Source of the DNA: Platycnemis pennipes
Taxonomy: Eukaryota; Arthropoda; Insecta; Odonata; Platycnemididae
Reading direction: 5' to 3'
NCBI GenBank assembly: GCA_933228895.1
Contig: OW121846.1
Location: 22,697,088-22,761,087, forward strand
Length of the DNA: 64,000 bases
Shown: in pieces, positions 1 to 12,484 of the stretch
Numbering within the stretch: the first letter of the stretch is position 1
Layout of the letters: each line of letters starts with the position of its first letter
The notes under the pieces: generated by a model
Database searches by the model: none
What the model saw: the letters and a program-made list of their open reading frames with translations, nothing else
Told to the model about the DNA's origin: nothing
Made by a program: the position numbers and the translations under genes

Positions 1-1417
1 ACAGGGAAACGTCTCGATGGTAATCTTACTGATTGTCTGCCGTGATGGAGGTTCCCCAAGAATCACTCCCGGTCGCGCTCATTTTCGGTCACGAAGGTTT
101 GTTTTATTTTTGACGCTTTCTTTTAGTTCGTAAGTGATGTTTTTGAAAGTTAGCGATTGCGGCTGTCGTCCACTGCTATGTTTATATTCTGCCCAAGGAA
201 GTCCTTAAATCACGAGTGAGTTGACAAAGGAAAATTAATGTCACATGAGCACTATATTATTTTCTATAACCTTAGTTCCACCATTGGTGAAAGCATTTTT
301 GATTCAACTGGTAGACATTGAAACTGGTAAATAACCAATTTGACTAAAAAAGGTATTATATTTACTACAGAAAATGATAGCGAGAATTTCTCGACTTAGC
401 GTGTCATTTTCAACCAGCATCGCGATACAAATAATGCCAAGTGGATGTATTGCGGCTGTTTTCGGCAGATTAATAGTTCATGGCAATGAATCGACGGGAG
501 TCATGCAACGCAACGTGGATCTCTGGGTCCTAATCCTGTCGATACCTCTTCCTTTCGTTTTTAAATCGATTAATATAAGTCAAACTCAATGCACTATCGC
601 TTTGCAGTTCTACACGGTAGGACTCCGTGGAGTAAACAGAGCACGCGAGGCGATGTTCACCGAGCGCACGGGTCGGCACAGTCCGTACAAGCGAGGCGTT
701 CGCTGGAAATTTGGGTCGTTGACAAACTTGGAGCTCGGTAACACGATTACCGACACTGGGCCACGCACGACAGCGGCTGCCCTCATCACCTTCCGTGACC
801 ATACATTTGCTGCGAGTGGTGGGAAGCGCGGAGTGCAAGGTTCCCGAGTCCGTTATGCCGGCCGCCCGGCACTACCACTGTGACGCAATCGCGTACTTGC
901 TCTTACGTGACGCGAAGGTTGATGTTAAAACTTGAGCGGCGGAAAGTGAGTCCGATATTTTTTTTTCATCATTGGCTTCGCAGGGTCTGCAGGCGGGAAT
1001 CGAATAGGTTTCCCGCCTATCAAATCTGGTGTCATTCTTAGTGCAATTTCTATCGTTGAAACTGGGAAATTCTTGGTAATTCGTAGGAGCTGCCGAATGA
1101 TTATAATGGTTGGAGTTTGTGACAAACTAAGTGGAGGACCGAGCTGTGCAGCTCACTTCCCATAGGAATGATGCGTCATAATAATTTACACCGCAGTTCA
1201 CGCACGAATATTATCATAAGGTTGGCTATCATATTATTAGCACTATGAGCTCACATACGGTGGGAATCACAAGAGACTTGAAGAAAAGACGGTAGTCGCC
1301 GCTCTCTGGCAAAGATAATTGTAGACATCAAGTGTGCATATTAGTTCACAAAAGTAGAGAGGCTAATGATAATTTCAAAGTGGCCATATTCAACCAAGAA
1401 GTAACTATTCATTATTA
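1..1417. other. No recognised feature
   Basis: A GC-richer patch at 600-880 gives a 169-codon frame that does not resemble a protein. Nothing else stands out. Confidence 0.5.
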
Positions 1418-1422
1418 TAGAT

Positions 1423-1642
1423 TGTTAGAGGTTAAATAATATCTTGAGATATCGGCTTTAAACTAAGATGTTTTAATAACGAGTCACAGACACATCCAAA
1501 TTCCAGTTTACAAATTGAACGACTGACAGAGAGTTGACAACAACAATATAGATAAATAGTTACTGACATAAATAGCAACATATGTTGCCAACCCATATTT
1601 ATGTATTAGATTACAACTCTAACACCCTCACTTAATCTAACA
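1423..1642 (+). repeat. Copia-type LTR
   Basis: Terminal 7-bp inverted repeats TGTTAGA/TCTAACA, TG...CA ends, and a primer-binding site immediately after. A 220-bp LTR is short but within the range of Ty1/copia elements. The 3' LTR of the unrelated-position copia copy at 61005 also begins TGTTAG. Confidence 0.75.
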
Positions 1643-1657
1643 GGTTATGGGCCCAGG
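1643..1657 (+). promoter_or_regulatory. Copia primer-binding site (internal initiator-tRNA-Met type)
   Basis: GGTTATGGGCCCAG directly after the LTR is complementary to the anticodon arm of initiator tRNA-Met (CTGGGCCCATAACC). Drosophila copia is known to prime from such an internal half-tRNA rather than from the 3' CCA end. Confidence 0.75.
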
Positions 1658-1743
1658 CGACCGAAAAGGACCAGTTGTGCTTCAATAGTACTGCAACATT
1701 ACGCGAGTGCATTTTTTTACGTATTGTATCGTTAAAGCGAAAA

Positions 1744-1954
1744 ATGGCTGAGGCGTCAGTTGGAACTGGTTTGCCATCCTTGGAAAAATTGGATGGACGG
1801 GACAATTACAATATTTGGACATTCCAAATGAAGATGTATTTAGTGCATGAAGGTTGCGTTGAAGGCTACGCCGCAGATGACACATCCAAATTAATTCAGA
1901 ACAGTCGGTGGGGCCAAAATGACGAGTCCGCGTTGTGGGCAAAAAGTAAAATGG
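1744..1954 (+). pseudogene. Copia gag N-terminus (truncated)
   Basis: An ATG opens MAEASVGTG, then PSLEKLDGRDNYNIWTFQMK and DESALWAKSKM. The LDG.DNY..W...M pattern is the usual start of Ty1/copia Gag polyproteins, the capsid-forming protein. About 70 codons remain before the frame runs into the inverted LTR sequence at 1952 and stops near 2025 in non-gag residues. Nothing of nucleocapsid, protease, integrase or RT follows. Confidence 0.7.
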
Positions 1955-2039
1955 AATTTGGATGTGTCTGTGACTCGTTATTAAAACATCTTAGTTTAAA
2001 GCCGATATCTCAAGATATTATTTAACCTCTAACATAGAT

Positions 2040-2929
2040 ATTATCACATATTAAATTCACTAAATTCTGATAACTCCACCCTCTATTCACAAGTATAAAG
2101 GAATAAACTGGAGTAAAAGAAAGTTAGGTATAAAGTGTTAAATAGAAAGTTTACAGAGTTCCATCTACAACACGGTGTAAATAAGGATTTTAGAATTGAT
2201 TGCATGTGAGTGCGGTCTGAGTTTTTTCATAGCCAATCAACTTGCTATTGCAAGTAAATCATTTGACGTGGAATTCGATGCAACAAGATTCATTGCCAAT
2301 AACTTATATGCATTGTGAAAGCCCTCTTTCAGTTACTCGTTGCATTCTCTTTACCTTGGGTTTCCTACCACTGTCATTTTCCTCTTCTCATGTCATACAC
2401 GGGCTGAGCTTTAAGCCACCGAATGTATCCACCGGGTTGCGAATAAATGGATGGAACTCCTGGGTAAAGGTTTGCTGCGATGACGATCGGAAGCCACAAA
2501 AAATTATGCAGCCTATCATTGGAAAGAGAGGGCAGCAGCTCTTCACCAAATGAGTGAATACATAGACGACCGTGGTTGCTGCCGCGACACTCATTTCACT
2601 ATCGGTTATTTCACTCGCCAATCAAATAAGGTTCCTATAATTGTACCAGAATTTTTACCATTTATCATGTGGTGATATTCGGGTATCTTACTTCTTAAAT
2701 TATGGAAATTATCTACCACTAAGTAAAATTCTTCCATGTTATTATGGCTGTTCATAAGAACTTTAGATTTTATTTTTTTACTGGAAACGATTACGGTTTG
2801 ATCAGTCGAGGGTCTTTCTGTTAAATATTTTTGTCCTCCTTATGTTGCTCATTCTGCCATGATATACCTACACCTCATGTTAACATGTTTACACTGAGCC
2901 TACACTGCTTTGTCTTACCAATTCATTGT
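2040..2929. other. No recognised feature
   Basis: AT-rich, with short overlapping frames on both strands and no splice or repeat structure that I could support. Confidence 0.5.
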
Positions 2930-3222
2930 AGGGATTCCGAGGGCCCGGGGTCGGTTACCGGCAGTGGCGGTTTTTTCAGCGGCAAACTGGTCCCTTCTTG
3001 AGTGCATAGCGGAGGGCATTTCAGGTTCAGTACGCCGTCCGTCGGATGGGATGTTGTGCATCCCCTTGGCGTTAAGAGTAGGCTAATGCCGACGCAGGGC
3101 TCTCCCCACGCATCCTCCATTACCTGAGGTGTTCCTACAGTTGCCCAATTACCCACCTATCCTAAATGGCGCAAATTACCTCAGCTGTCGGTCACCTCCC
3201 TGAATAACTAACTAACCAATTT
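2930..3222 (+). repeat. SINE-like repeat, family S1 (copy 1)
   Basis: About 290 bp sharing blocks with copies at 29072-29400 (+), 28730-28975 (-) and 62522-62840 (-): GGATGGGATGTT, then GTTAAGAGTAGGCTAATGCC, then TAAATGGCGCAAATTACCTC and a TAACTAACTAAC end. Recurrence at dispersed sites in both orientations marks a short interspersed element; the head of this copy is degraded. Confidence 0.65.
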
Positions 3223-5127
3223 GTTGTTGCTTGCTAATCGGGAGTTTGACCTAATCTCTTTCCTACCGCCTCCACTAAACCCAACTAGTATGCTCCAGTA
3301 TTCTGCCGGGTACCCTAAATAATGCCTCGTTTGTATAGTGAAAATTCAATTGGTTCAGGGCACCCGAGACGAACGTCTCGGCATCTTTGTGTTTCTCGTC
3401 ATTGGAAAACTCAACTGTAAAGAATTTTGGAATAATATTCGAGGTCGCATTTACCCAGTCCCGACTTAGTTTCCTTAATTTAAATTCCAGAAACACTACG
3501 TACATACATTCACCTTATTCAGGTGCAGTTAAATTGGAATAAATACAAGTCATCGAAAAAATTACAATATGCAGGGTTGCTGTACTACCTTGCGATGTCA
3601 CAGTAACATTTTCAAGATGGCTTCCCTTTTTTGAGGGCCTATATTTTTCTCTCTCTTTACATGCAAACATTGGGATGTTTTCTCATATTTTTCTCTGTGT
3701 ACTAGCCATATAACATAGCCTTTGAGTTTAATATTAATGTTAATGTAATATTGAATATTCATAATTTATTTGAAATAGATATTTCAGGTATTTTTAGAAG
3801 TTGTGCAGAGCCGTATTTGTATTTAGGAAAACTAAAGGTGCGAGAAAAGCAATTTTTGGCTTCAGGACTAATAAAGAAGAGATTGGATAGGAGAAAACAG
3901 ACTTTTGTTGTAGTCGTGGCTTATGACGTGGATTGGAATTCAATGCTTGACATCCTAAAAAAGTTCATGGCATCTTACAATCGTTTATCACATTTTTTAT
4001 TTCCGAATCAGACAGAGTTTGTAAAATAGAAAGACTAGTATTTTTCCGTTCTTTGATCCGTCAATTAGTTCTAGAGTTGTAAGCGGCAAAAAACTGATGT
4101 TTTTAACCTTTTCGGAGAAGCGGGCGTGCAATGGACTAGTACGCCATCCACTTCGTCCAATCACAACTGAGACCGCGAAGCTCCTTCGCCTTATCACAAT
4201 GGGGGACACACAGCTGACTCTGTCAATGGAAGTGGTTGCGACGGGGTCTGAGCGAGCAGACTTTCCGCAGACAAGGACGGGGTAGATGACGTAATAATCC
4301 TTGACGCAGCTCGTTCAGTGGACGTCACGTTTTGCTTATCTTAATTTTTGATTTATGAGTGAATTTCCCTAGTTAGAAAATTAACTTTTTCACTAAAATT
4401 CAGCTTTCCTTTCCATCTAGCAATTTCGAGTACAGAATAGCAATTTCGGTTCCGAATAAACGCCCCCATTATCCTTGATCATTGTGACCGAAGAATAATC
4501 CGCAGTTTGTAGAAAAAAAGCATGCGGCTGAGATTAAATCTGGCCCTAGAAGATAGACTCAGGAACAAAGACAGAGGTAAAACAAGATTGTCCTCCGTCC
4601 CTGTAATTTATTACGAGCATAAATGTATTTCTACAGTGAAGTAGTCACAAAGTGTTAGATTGGATATAGTTACCTATGCAAAAAATATTTTGTGGCGCCT
4701 TAGCTCGCTTTATACAGCTGATGGATCTAAATCACATGACCTCAGTCATCGGAACACTAATGGAAATACTGAGTTGAAAAACCGAATCCTTGATGCGAGG
4801 TGGAGGAACAACACCTGATTCGTCAATAATTCTCTGTTTTAAGTGTAACCTCAGGTTCTAATGTACCTCATAATATAAATGTATAATATAAACAACGTTA
4901 TTACAACCTATATTCTCCCTTGATCCCACCCAAAACGCATTCTGTTTCCTTTCCTCTTCCCAGCTTGCCCAAGAGTCCAACGCCTGAAAGTCTTTGGTGC
5001 TGACTCTTGTTCCAACCTTCTTCCGCCCGCTCTTCCTCGCACTAATTTCCTCCGACAGTGTTTTTTTTACCACATCCGTCCATAGTACTTGGCTACCTTC
5101 CATTTTGTTTTGCACTCGAAGTGCTCT
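3223..5127. other. No recognised feature
   Basis: A moderately GC-rich patch at 4100-4330 has frames on both strands but none recognisable. Confidence 0.5.
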
Positions 5128-5230
5128 TCACAGGGCACTCAAGTGGGGAATGGTATGTCAGTGAAAAATCACTGCCATTGACGTGATTCAAACCCGGTCC
5201 CCCCAGATGGTATGCCAGTATCGATCCCTA
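5128..5230 (-). repeat. Partial S1 SINE-like repeat with tRNA-like head
   Basis: Contains GGGCACTCAAGTGGGGAATG and AGTGAAAAATCACTGCC, matching the central part of the 62.5-kb copy. On the minus strand it has a box-B-like GGTTTGAATC next to it. Only the 5' portion is recognisable. Confidence 0.5.
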
Positions 5231-6654
5231 TTTATTGGTTTTTCATAATTTTTCATTGATTATTCTAGGATATTCTCAATGAGTAGAGAAAAAGATAACG
5301 GATTCCGGTTCTCTCCCGAAGGTGGATCTCTGGTTCGGGCTCAACATCTGGGAGAACTTGTTCGAATCTCTGCGATGACAATTGTTTTTCATTGGAATAC
5401 CGGTCTTCACCTTAGAGCTCTGTGGAAGGCACATGAAGTTCAATGCTCCGTGCATTGTATGGGGCTCTAAATCGTGAAACACTTGGCGTTCACGATTTGC
5501 TTTCGTTATAGTTGGCTGATTCCGAGGCCGGGTTACTCTCCGCTGGGACTTGTGTTTAGGTGTTCAGTTTTCTCCCGCATTAACCAGATTGTCCCTCTTA
5601 CTAATTGCACTATTCACTGATTTACGTTTAAGCGCTAAAGAAAGAGAAGGATGAACTTCAATTACCTAGGGAATAATTTTTTCCATGTTTTTTTCTGGAA
5701 TACAACCTTCCACTCCTTCAATCCAAGAGAGTAGTCCACCAATTTGTTTTATTCCTCTCTAGTTCTGCTCTCAAACGCACCTAGTTAAAGAGGAGTTATT
5801 TTTACACAGCCGTTTTTAAGAAAAAGCCTTGGTTTGACCGCTCAATCGTGAAAATTGTCTTGAGGTAATGATAACACGGTAGCTCTTATTTGTTACCAGC
5901 TGTATTCCTTGTATAACGGTCTCAAGGGATCTTTTATTGGTTTACTCATAATCATACATATATACGATATATAGTCGTTTAAAAATGGATGCTGATAACT
6001 TTATATCTTTGAAAAGAAAAAAACCTTCTTAATCCCAAATCACATAAAATAAATAATAGGGTAGTTTCCTTCATCAAAGAAAACAGAATTTATTGATTGC
6101 GATTCGTGGTTCACCAAAAATGTATTAATTATTTTCAAAAAATTTGGATTAAGGAATCCCAGTGTACAAGTAAATCAAAAGCTAATTGTTCATTTGTAAA
6201 AGTCCAGAAGTGGCGCGACTGTGGCAGCCATGTTGATGACGTCGCAGGTACATAGTTTACATTGCGATGCATAGAGAATTATCATCCTCTTAACCTACAG
6301 TTCTATCTCAGAGTCACTAAGCTCAGGTAAACATGCATTAATAATCACCTATATAAATTATCAAAGGTCGGAAAGTGCCATCCATTGAAAATGTTATTAA
6401 TATTCGTTTTATAACCTCTTACGCTCTCTACTAGTAATATTCTGCTTCAGTGAGGCCCGGCTATTTTTCGTGGCGCAAATTTTCCATGTGTAGTGTTGAA
6501 TAAAAAATTATAAATTAAATAAATAATTTTCCCATACTTGTTAATATGATTTCACGAATTTCGCCGTCAGAAGCTTATTGTTAGTGGCGTACGCAGCACT
6601 AACTAGCGACAGGGAGAGAAAAGTGTACTGATTTATGCTTTATTTTTATGCTTG
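5231..6654. other. No recognised feature
   Basis: Frames at 5276-5482 on both strands mirror each other and look incidental. The rest is AT-rich. Confidence 0.5.
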
Positions 6655-7030
6655 CTTTTACAAATTAAATTGGCCTGAACATGAGTATATCGGTCGTATC
6701 GACTATATTATGATATTTTTAACCTCAATAGAATGGTATGTCTCTCTCAATCAATGCCTCTTTCCCACCATCATGAAATAGAGTATTAGGAATTATATTT
6801 TCTTTGCAGTTTTTTATGGCAGTATGCAGCACGTAGAGAAGGAAAATCGTCAGGGCAATTTAGTCGGCGACTTTCTCATAAAGCCACATAGCATCAAACG
6901 CCATCCTCACCGCAAACTCACTGACGTGCGAATAAATATTTTCAATGATTATGCACAGTTTTAGCAGAGTGAAATAGTTATCTTAAGGTGAGGGCTCGAC
7001 GCGTTCTCGAGTTCTTCGCATGAATTTATA
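6655..7030 (+). repeat. Dispersed repeat R1, copy 1
   Basis: Matches the reverse complement of 12485-12765 over several blocks, including GAATTATATTTTCTTTGCA, TAAAGCCACATAGCA and CCGCAAACTCAC. No coding potential or terminal structure was recognised. Substantial divergence suggests an old mobile-element family. Confidence 0.6.
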
Positions 7031-9249
7031 GTGATTAGTTCTCCTAAAAAGGAAGGTTCAAAAGGCGGGAGTCAAAAATGCCGTCGCTTGGTAAATTCAA
7101 ATTTATATTGTGGTTGTATGAGACAAGGATTTCAGCTACAGTAAGGCAAGTTAAATAAAAGCTTGGGAAGAATTCTTGAACGTAACTCCATTTGGCACGT
7201 ATCCAACCTTCAAGACTTGGGTCACGTGGCATTGGACCAAAATATGGGTGCCCTCGTGCGTGAATTACTGGCGCGCAGGGCATCTCCCCGCATACAAATG
7301 AACTCATGGGTCTAGGAAGAAAGGAAAGGAAATTGCTTCATCCTGGTACTCGCTATGGATTGAAACTCTCACAGACTCTGTGTTAGAAATGAATCTAGCT
7401 CGACTAAAGTTCATTCTTCCTACCTATGCGGGGGAGTTCTGCGAAAACGATTCCCTATCAACGGCCTTCCATGGTTGAGCATTACCGTTGTCTCACCACT
7501 CGGGCAAAGAGTAGCGGAATGGCGGTTCAAAACAATCCATTTGTATTGCACGAGCAGCTTGGCGTACGTACGCGTCTGGCCGCCGCTGGTGGCGCCAAGC
7601 GGTTCCACGCGGTGGACACGCGTCCTTTCACTCCCGTTTTTCCGCATAGCCTCCGACGACGCAGCCGCGCAGCCAACCTCATAGACGCAAGCATTCCCAT
7701 CACGGGAGCGAATACTTCCGCTTTAAGGACCTTTGCCTCGTCTCATGCGTCCCCCACTTATAGAGCATTGGCTGCCGCCGGCACGGAAACTGACGAACCT
7801 GCCCTCTGACGAAACGAATTTAATACCTCAACCTGCGGGTCAATGCTAACTGAGAATCAATATACCCTCGAAGATAGGCTTCCGCTATTTTCGTAAATCG
7901 CGTAGATGTAGCCAAAGATTGTCGCATATCATATTATTGCGTGGTGACTGTGAGGTATTAAGACATGCATAAGAAAAAGCGGCAGTGATAATGCGAGTAC
8001 GACTGCCGAATAGCAGTCGTACTCGCAAAGGAATTAATGGGTAATTCCTGGATTGGATTTTTTTCAGTTGGATAAAATATAGAAAATATCTTGAGGCAAA
8101 GCGTTCTCAGAGTAGTCTGTCATACACACGTGCTTAACAACACTCAAACTTGGGACATAAAAGAGGGAGGGGGTGAGCAACAGAGTTCCTTTTTTAAGCT
8201 GTCTCGATTTCATCATCTCATTCCTGTGAATGGAGTATCGCTTGAAGGTCGCTGTTATAAAATATCCGAGACTGTCACAAGCCTAAATGCCAATCATTCA
8301 TACTTTATTTTCCTGCGGGATTACTTTCGCTGTGACCGCTGACTTCACCCGCAGAGCGCCTCCGCACTATTTTTTCAAGCACGGATGCCTCGGGCGATGA
8401 AAACAAAAACAGGACCTTAAAATTGGCGTTTCATTGACTTCGGCGCTCTAGCAACGGCTACTTCCCTTTGGAATACCACACTCTCGCCTTGAACTCTGCG
8501 CTTTAAATTAAATTTTGCTCGAAAAGTCGCGGACGGCACGCGGTAAAGGGGAATTCCTCAAAACGACCAATAAGGCTTCGAAAGTGGAATGGCTTCTTCT
8601 CCGAGTTGGCTCTCTTGTCTTCCAAATGGAGAGCTGTTTCCTGGAGACGCGACACCAACTGCCTCCCCTCAGCCCGCCCTCCTCCAACCCTACGAGTTCG
8701 TCGCCGGCGGTAACAGAGTTTTGCGCCTCAAATGCGGTCCATGAACGTCAACCGACCACTCTCCCACACCGACCTCCGACTGCCCTTCAGCGCCATGGTG
8801 TTTGTTACCCTCTCTTCATATACTCTCTTCTACCTCTTGCATAAATACTCTGCCACCTCCCATCATGCCCCTCTGGCCTCTGATTTAACGTAAAAAAACC
8901 TAACGGGGACAGCAACACTATATAGCTTCTTCACGTTGCACGTTTTCCAAAGGAACGTCTTTGCGTACTTGCTCTAAAGCATTCGATTTCAATCAAAATG
9001 CCACGGGTAATTTAAATGGCATTCAAATCCACCGATCATGATCTAATTTTAGTCGTGTGGAGCTTAATTTTGTGTTTTGGAGTTTTTATTCTTCATGACA
9101 TGAGCCAGTAGTTTAGAAGTGTTTACGTCTCGTAAAAGTTCCCACTACTTCAAAGGTGAGGTGTAAAATATTAGGCAGTGAGAGAAGAAACGTCATCGAG
9201 GTAGCTCCAAAGAGATGTTGATTGGCAGTATACAAATCTAAATCTTCCC
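7031..9249. other. No recognised gene; one hairpin
   Basis: 7420-7810 and 8500-8870 are GC-rich with arginine- or proline-rich frames lacking domain features. The hairpin at 7992-8027 is listed separately. Confidence 0.5.
7992..8027. repeat. Perfect 15-bp hairpin
   Basis: TGCGAGTACGACTGC is followed after a 6-base spacer (CGAATA) by its exact reverse complement. No neighbouring gene explains it. Confidence 0.7.
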
Positions 9250-9840
9250 TCCACCCTACATCTACATGTACGCGATACCCAGCAAGCTACCGCGAGGGCT
9301 TATGGCAGGGGGTTAAGATCGCCAAACATACATTATTGGCAGCAAACAAGCTACTGCACGGAAACATGCTAAATAACAGGGTCACATGTAGCTAGATGGT
9401 TAGTATCTACGTAGCAATAAGGGTATTAGTTGTTAACGCATGCATCATCAACTACAGACTACTCTGACAATATTTCACCGACCTATCCCTTTGCTATACT
9501 TCCTATTGAGTTCTCTTATAGTGCGTAGGAATAATGGAACTTTGAATCTATCGGTACGAAAATCTAAATATCTAACCTTATTTATCTGGTCGAATCTACC
9601 ATAATACGTTGGTGTTTTTAATACATCTATCATCTTCATTAAAGCTATCTGTTTTAAATTTCTGCAATAGATTTAATGAATTTTAACGTATGATCTGAAA
9701 ATGATTCCCAACCTAATTCTTCTATTAATTCTGATACACTACTAAACCCATCGTTACATTTTTTAACAAACCTAACTGCTCTACGCTGCACATTGTCTAG
9801 CTATTTGATCAAACCTAATTCATTCGGATCCCATACCTAG
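9250..9840 (-). pseudogene. LINE L-TAGATG, 3' end of ORF2 plus tail (copy 1)
   Basis: Minus-strand frames give VQRRAVRFVKKCNDGFSSV, ELIEELGWESFSD and, further on, DRFKVPLFLRTIRELNR. These parallel the C-terminal part of the RT-bearing ORF of the LINE at 34205-36987. The 3' end shares the CCCTGCCA...GGGTA...TAGATG tail. Frames are broken by indels and the copy is 5'-truncated, as is usual for non-LTR elements. Confidence 0.75.
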
Positions 9841-10674
9841 CATAAATCTCTTTTCTTCCCCATGATAAATCTTTAGGGATTGTTACACCTAAGTACCTTA
9901 TGGTTTCAACCCTTTCGATTTTCCTACAAAACACCTATAAATATCCTGTCCTATTAATTATGTGGCACATATGTATAAGAGTCCTATAAATCACGTGGCA
10001 AACTGACATCAATATCTAAATGTGGCAGATCTACAAAAAGGCAGGAAGAGCCTAGAAATGGCGTCCTTCATCATATGTGAGTGAACTGGCGGATGTCTTT
10101 CCAAGGGTCAATATGAATAAAGTTTAGGATTAAAACCAAATTGACTCGGTTTTCGCCACCTATCTTCCTGAAGTATTTACCTGTCAGTGGAGCTTACGAG
10201 TGATGCCTCTTCCCGGTTTTACGGCCGGATTTAGAATGCTTTCCAATTTCAAGAATACAATTTCATTTTTTCACCAAGTCATAATTGTCCGCACTCATCT
10301 ATATTTTTCTCTCATTCACTGTACGCCGACGATTTCATTGCGAGGGAAATGATATATTTTCTCTCCTAGCCCATTCCTTGCCTGATTCTGGAGGTGTGTC
10401 TTGCCTGAAATCCATTTTCACCCAGCATTGTTAATTGTTTCCATTGTGAGGACCTTGATGAAGAGCAGTTGCCGTTGCCAAGGAAAATGAACAATAGCTG
10501 AGGTCTATTACGCCCTAGGGGATCGGAGGGTATTTGAATTTAAGCAGGGATTTTGGGGGCTGAGAAAGGGTGGAGAGGACTCCAGCGATGGTGCAAGTCT
10601 ACTCTGAACGAAAGAAGCCAAAGGATCCACATTTTAAGATTACATTAGACGGACGATGTACTAAGCTTGACGTG

Positions 10675-10990
10675 TTCTTGTGAGCCACGGTGGCCACGTT
10701 GGTTACGGGCTGGCTGGGTAACCCAAGAACTCGGATTTGAATCCCGCCTCAGGCATAATTTTATGTTTGCCTCATCATTAGACTGGATTAGGTTAGGTGC
10801 GGTGAGCTTATCATCAGCAGAACCTAAAACCTACTACTTCAACTGTTTTCCACACGGTTCTCTAGGATGGCATTCCACTGAAATACTTCTGCCCATATCT
10901 CTAAACTGGGTTCTTGGGACGATAAGCCTCAGTCACCACAGCAACCTAATCCCCGTGAATAGTGGTGTAACCATGCTTCTGAATGCAGAG
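10675..10990 (+). repeat. tRNA-derived SINE-like repeat (S2)
   Basis: The head is tRNA-like, with an A-box-like GTGGCCACGTTGGTTACGGG and the B-box GGATTTGAATCCC about 45 bases later, followed by an unrelated body of about 230 bp. The spacing fits an internal RNA polymerase III promoter. Only one copy was recognised here. Confidence 0.5.
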
Positions 10991-11267
10991 GCCATAGTTC
11001 ATGAGCAATTCATCATGAATTCATTAAATGATCCTTAAATGTCATCCGAAAATTGCGTTGACATTTCAAGCTCTCGTGGAATATCTAAAAAAATTAATTC
11101 CTTGACCAACACCATAGTTTTTACTTACGATCATATTTACCTCGGTATTACATATTTGTGCATACGTTCGTATATTGAATGAAAAATATTGAAACTTCCA
11201 GAAAATTTTGGCTGGTCAGGCATTACAAGCATATTTAAGGAGAAGTTGATTATTTTAGTGCGGTGAT

Positions 11268-11297
11268 TTGGGGGCCACCACCATCTTTCAGAAACAA
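11268..11297. repeat. 30-bp exact repeat, copy 1
   Basis: Thirty bases starting TTGGGGGCCACCACCATC recur exactly at 13342-13371. The flanks are different at the two sites. Confidence 0.8.
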
Positions 11298-12212
11298 TGT
11301 ATATCAGGGTGTATACCGCTCAGGTTCGGAATCACTTCTAGAGTACCAATAATGTTATTGGAGTAAGAAATCTTTTTAGTAAATTAATCGTTATTTCCTT
11401 CCCTAACTACCTTGGTCATTTTGGAAGTAAATTAATGACCCTCCAACGTCTACCTCTCTGGCAAGAATCTTTCTAGACTCCAGCAATTTCCACAATATAA
11501 TAGTACCAATTTTCCACGCTACCCAATTAAAAGTACTTTCCCGGTAAAATATGTAAATATTTTTAATGGAAACAACTTATTCTGTTTCAATAACTTAATT
11601 AATGGAAAATAATCTCCAATTTCCATGCATTTCTTTTGCCGTAAATGAAATATTTGTATCACTAACTTCGGCATGATGAATTTCGTCTCGTGGGTTTGTA
11701 ACGTGATTTTTTTGCATTTAAATCTTCTTTTATTTAATCATTCATCCGTGCCAGTGAATTCACTGGTCTGTGATGCGCTAATTTTTTAACATTAAATATT
11801 ATCTGGCAGCAGATTAATGTTTTTTTTAAATATTTTAGATAAATATGTACGATTAACATGCATAATTATAATAATTAACTTATTCATTCGTGAAAATCAA
11901 ATATAAATATGAGTCTAATTTTAATTCTTGGAATTTAATAATTGCTCAAACATGATAAGCAGTTGGGCAGTTGGGGAAGGAAAAAAATTTGAGTGATTAG
12001 ATTTTTTGGTATTGAATATATTCATCAGCTCCAGGATATGATTATCACGTAAATTAGCAGTTATACAGTTCAAAATTATTTCAATGAGTGGAAAGATGAC
12101 CCTGGCTGATCTTTATTCAAAGGTACTGTAGTAGGGTCGGTATTTGCAATTTTATTTATAAATCACATTACAGAAATATCACACCGGAGGAACTAGTTGT
12201 CATTTTCATGAG

Positions 12213-12395
12213 CCAGTCGGGGTTGCCAGGTCGCTAACGCATTGATTTGGCAACCCACCGGTCGCGGGTTCTAAACCCGCTTAGAGCATAGATGTTGTGT
12301 TCGTCCTAGGATTAATACCTTACGTTAAACGGCACTCTAAATAATCTCAGCCGTTGGAGCACCCTAAAATCTAAGACTGCTACTACTATCACTCA
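12213..12395 (+). repeat. tRNA-derived SINE-like repeat (S3)
   Basis: The head GGTTGCCAGGTCGCTAACGC resembles an A box, and CGGGTTCTAAACCCGC resembles a B box within a T-arm-like stem. The body ends in a CTACTACTATC simple tail. Confidence 0.55.
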
Positions 12396-12484
12396 TTTTC
12401 ACGGGATACAAGGTCACACTCGTGAGCTGACCTTCACCCTAAATAATCCGCCATTGTTAAAAGAACACCTTTCTTACCATCTCG

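Larger units (their letters stand above)
1423..2034 (+). mobile_element. Copia-derived LTR-gag fragment with inverted U3 ends
   Basis: The left end is a 220-bp LTR (1423-1642) beginning TGTTAGA and ending TCTAACA. A primer-binding site and the start of gag follow. The right end (1952-2034) is an exact 83-bp reverse complement of the first 83 bp of the LTR. The whole 612-bp unit is flanked by the 5-bp direct repeat TAGAT (1418-1422 and 2035-2039), the duplication size of Ty1/copia integration. It therefore appears to have integrated as a unit rather than being a later rearrangement. Confidence 0.85.

Noticed and set aside
374..883. 169-codon frame in a GC-richer patch
   Set aside because: No domain, no homologue that I recognise and a competing 102-codon frame on the other strand; GC-rich DNA opens frames by chance.
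7426..7809. 127-codon frame, arginine- and alanine-rich
   Set aside because: Open frames exist on both strands over the same GC-rich patch and none looks like a protein.
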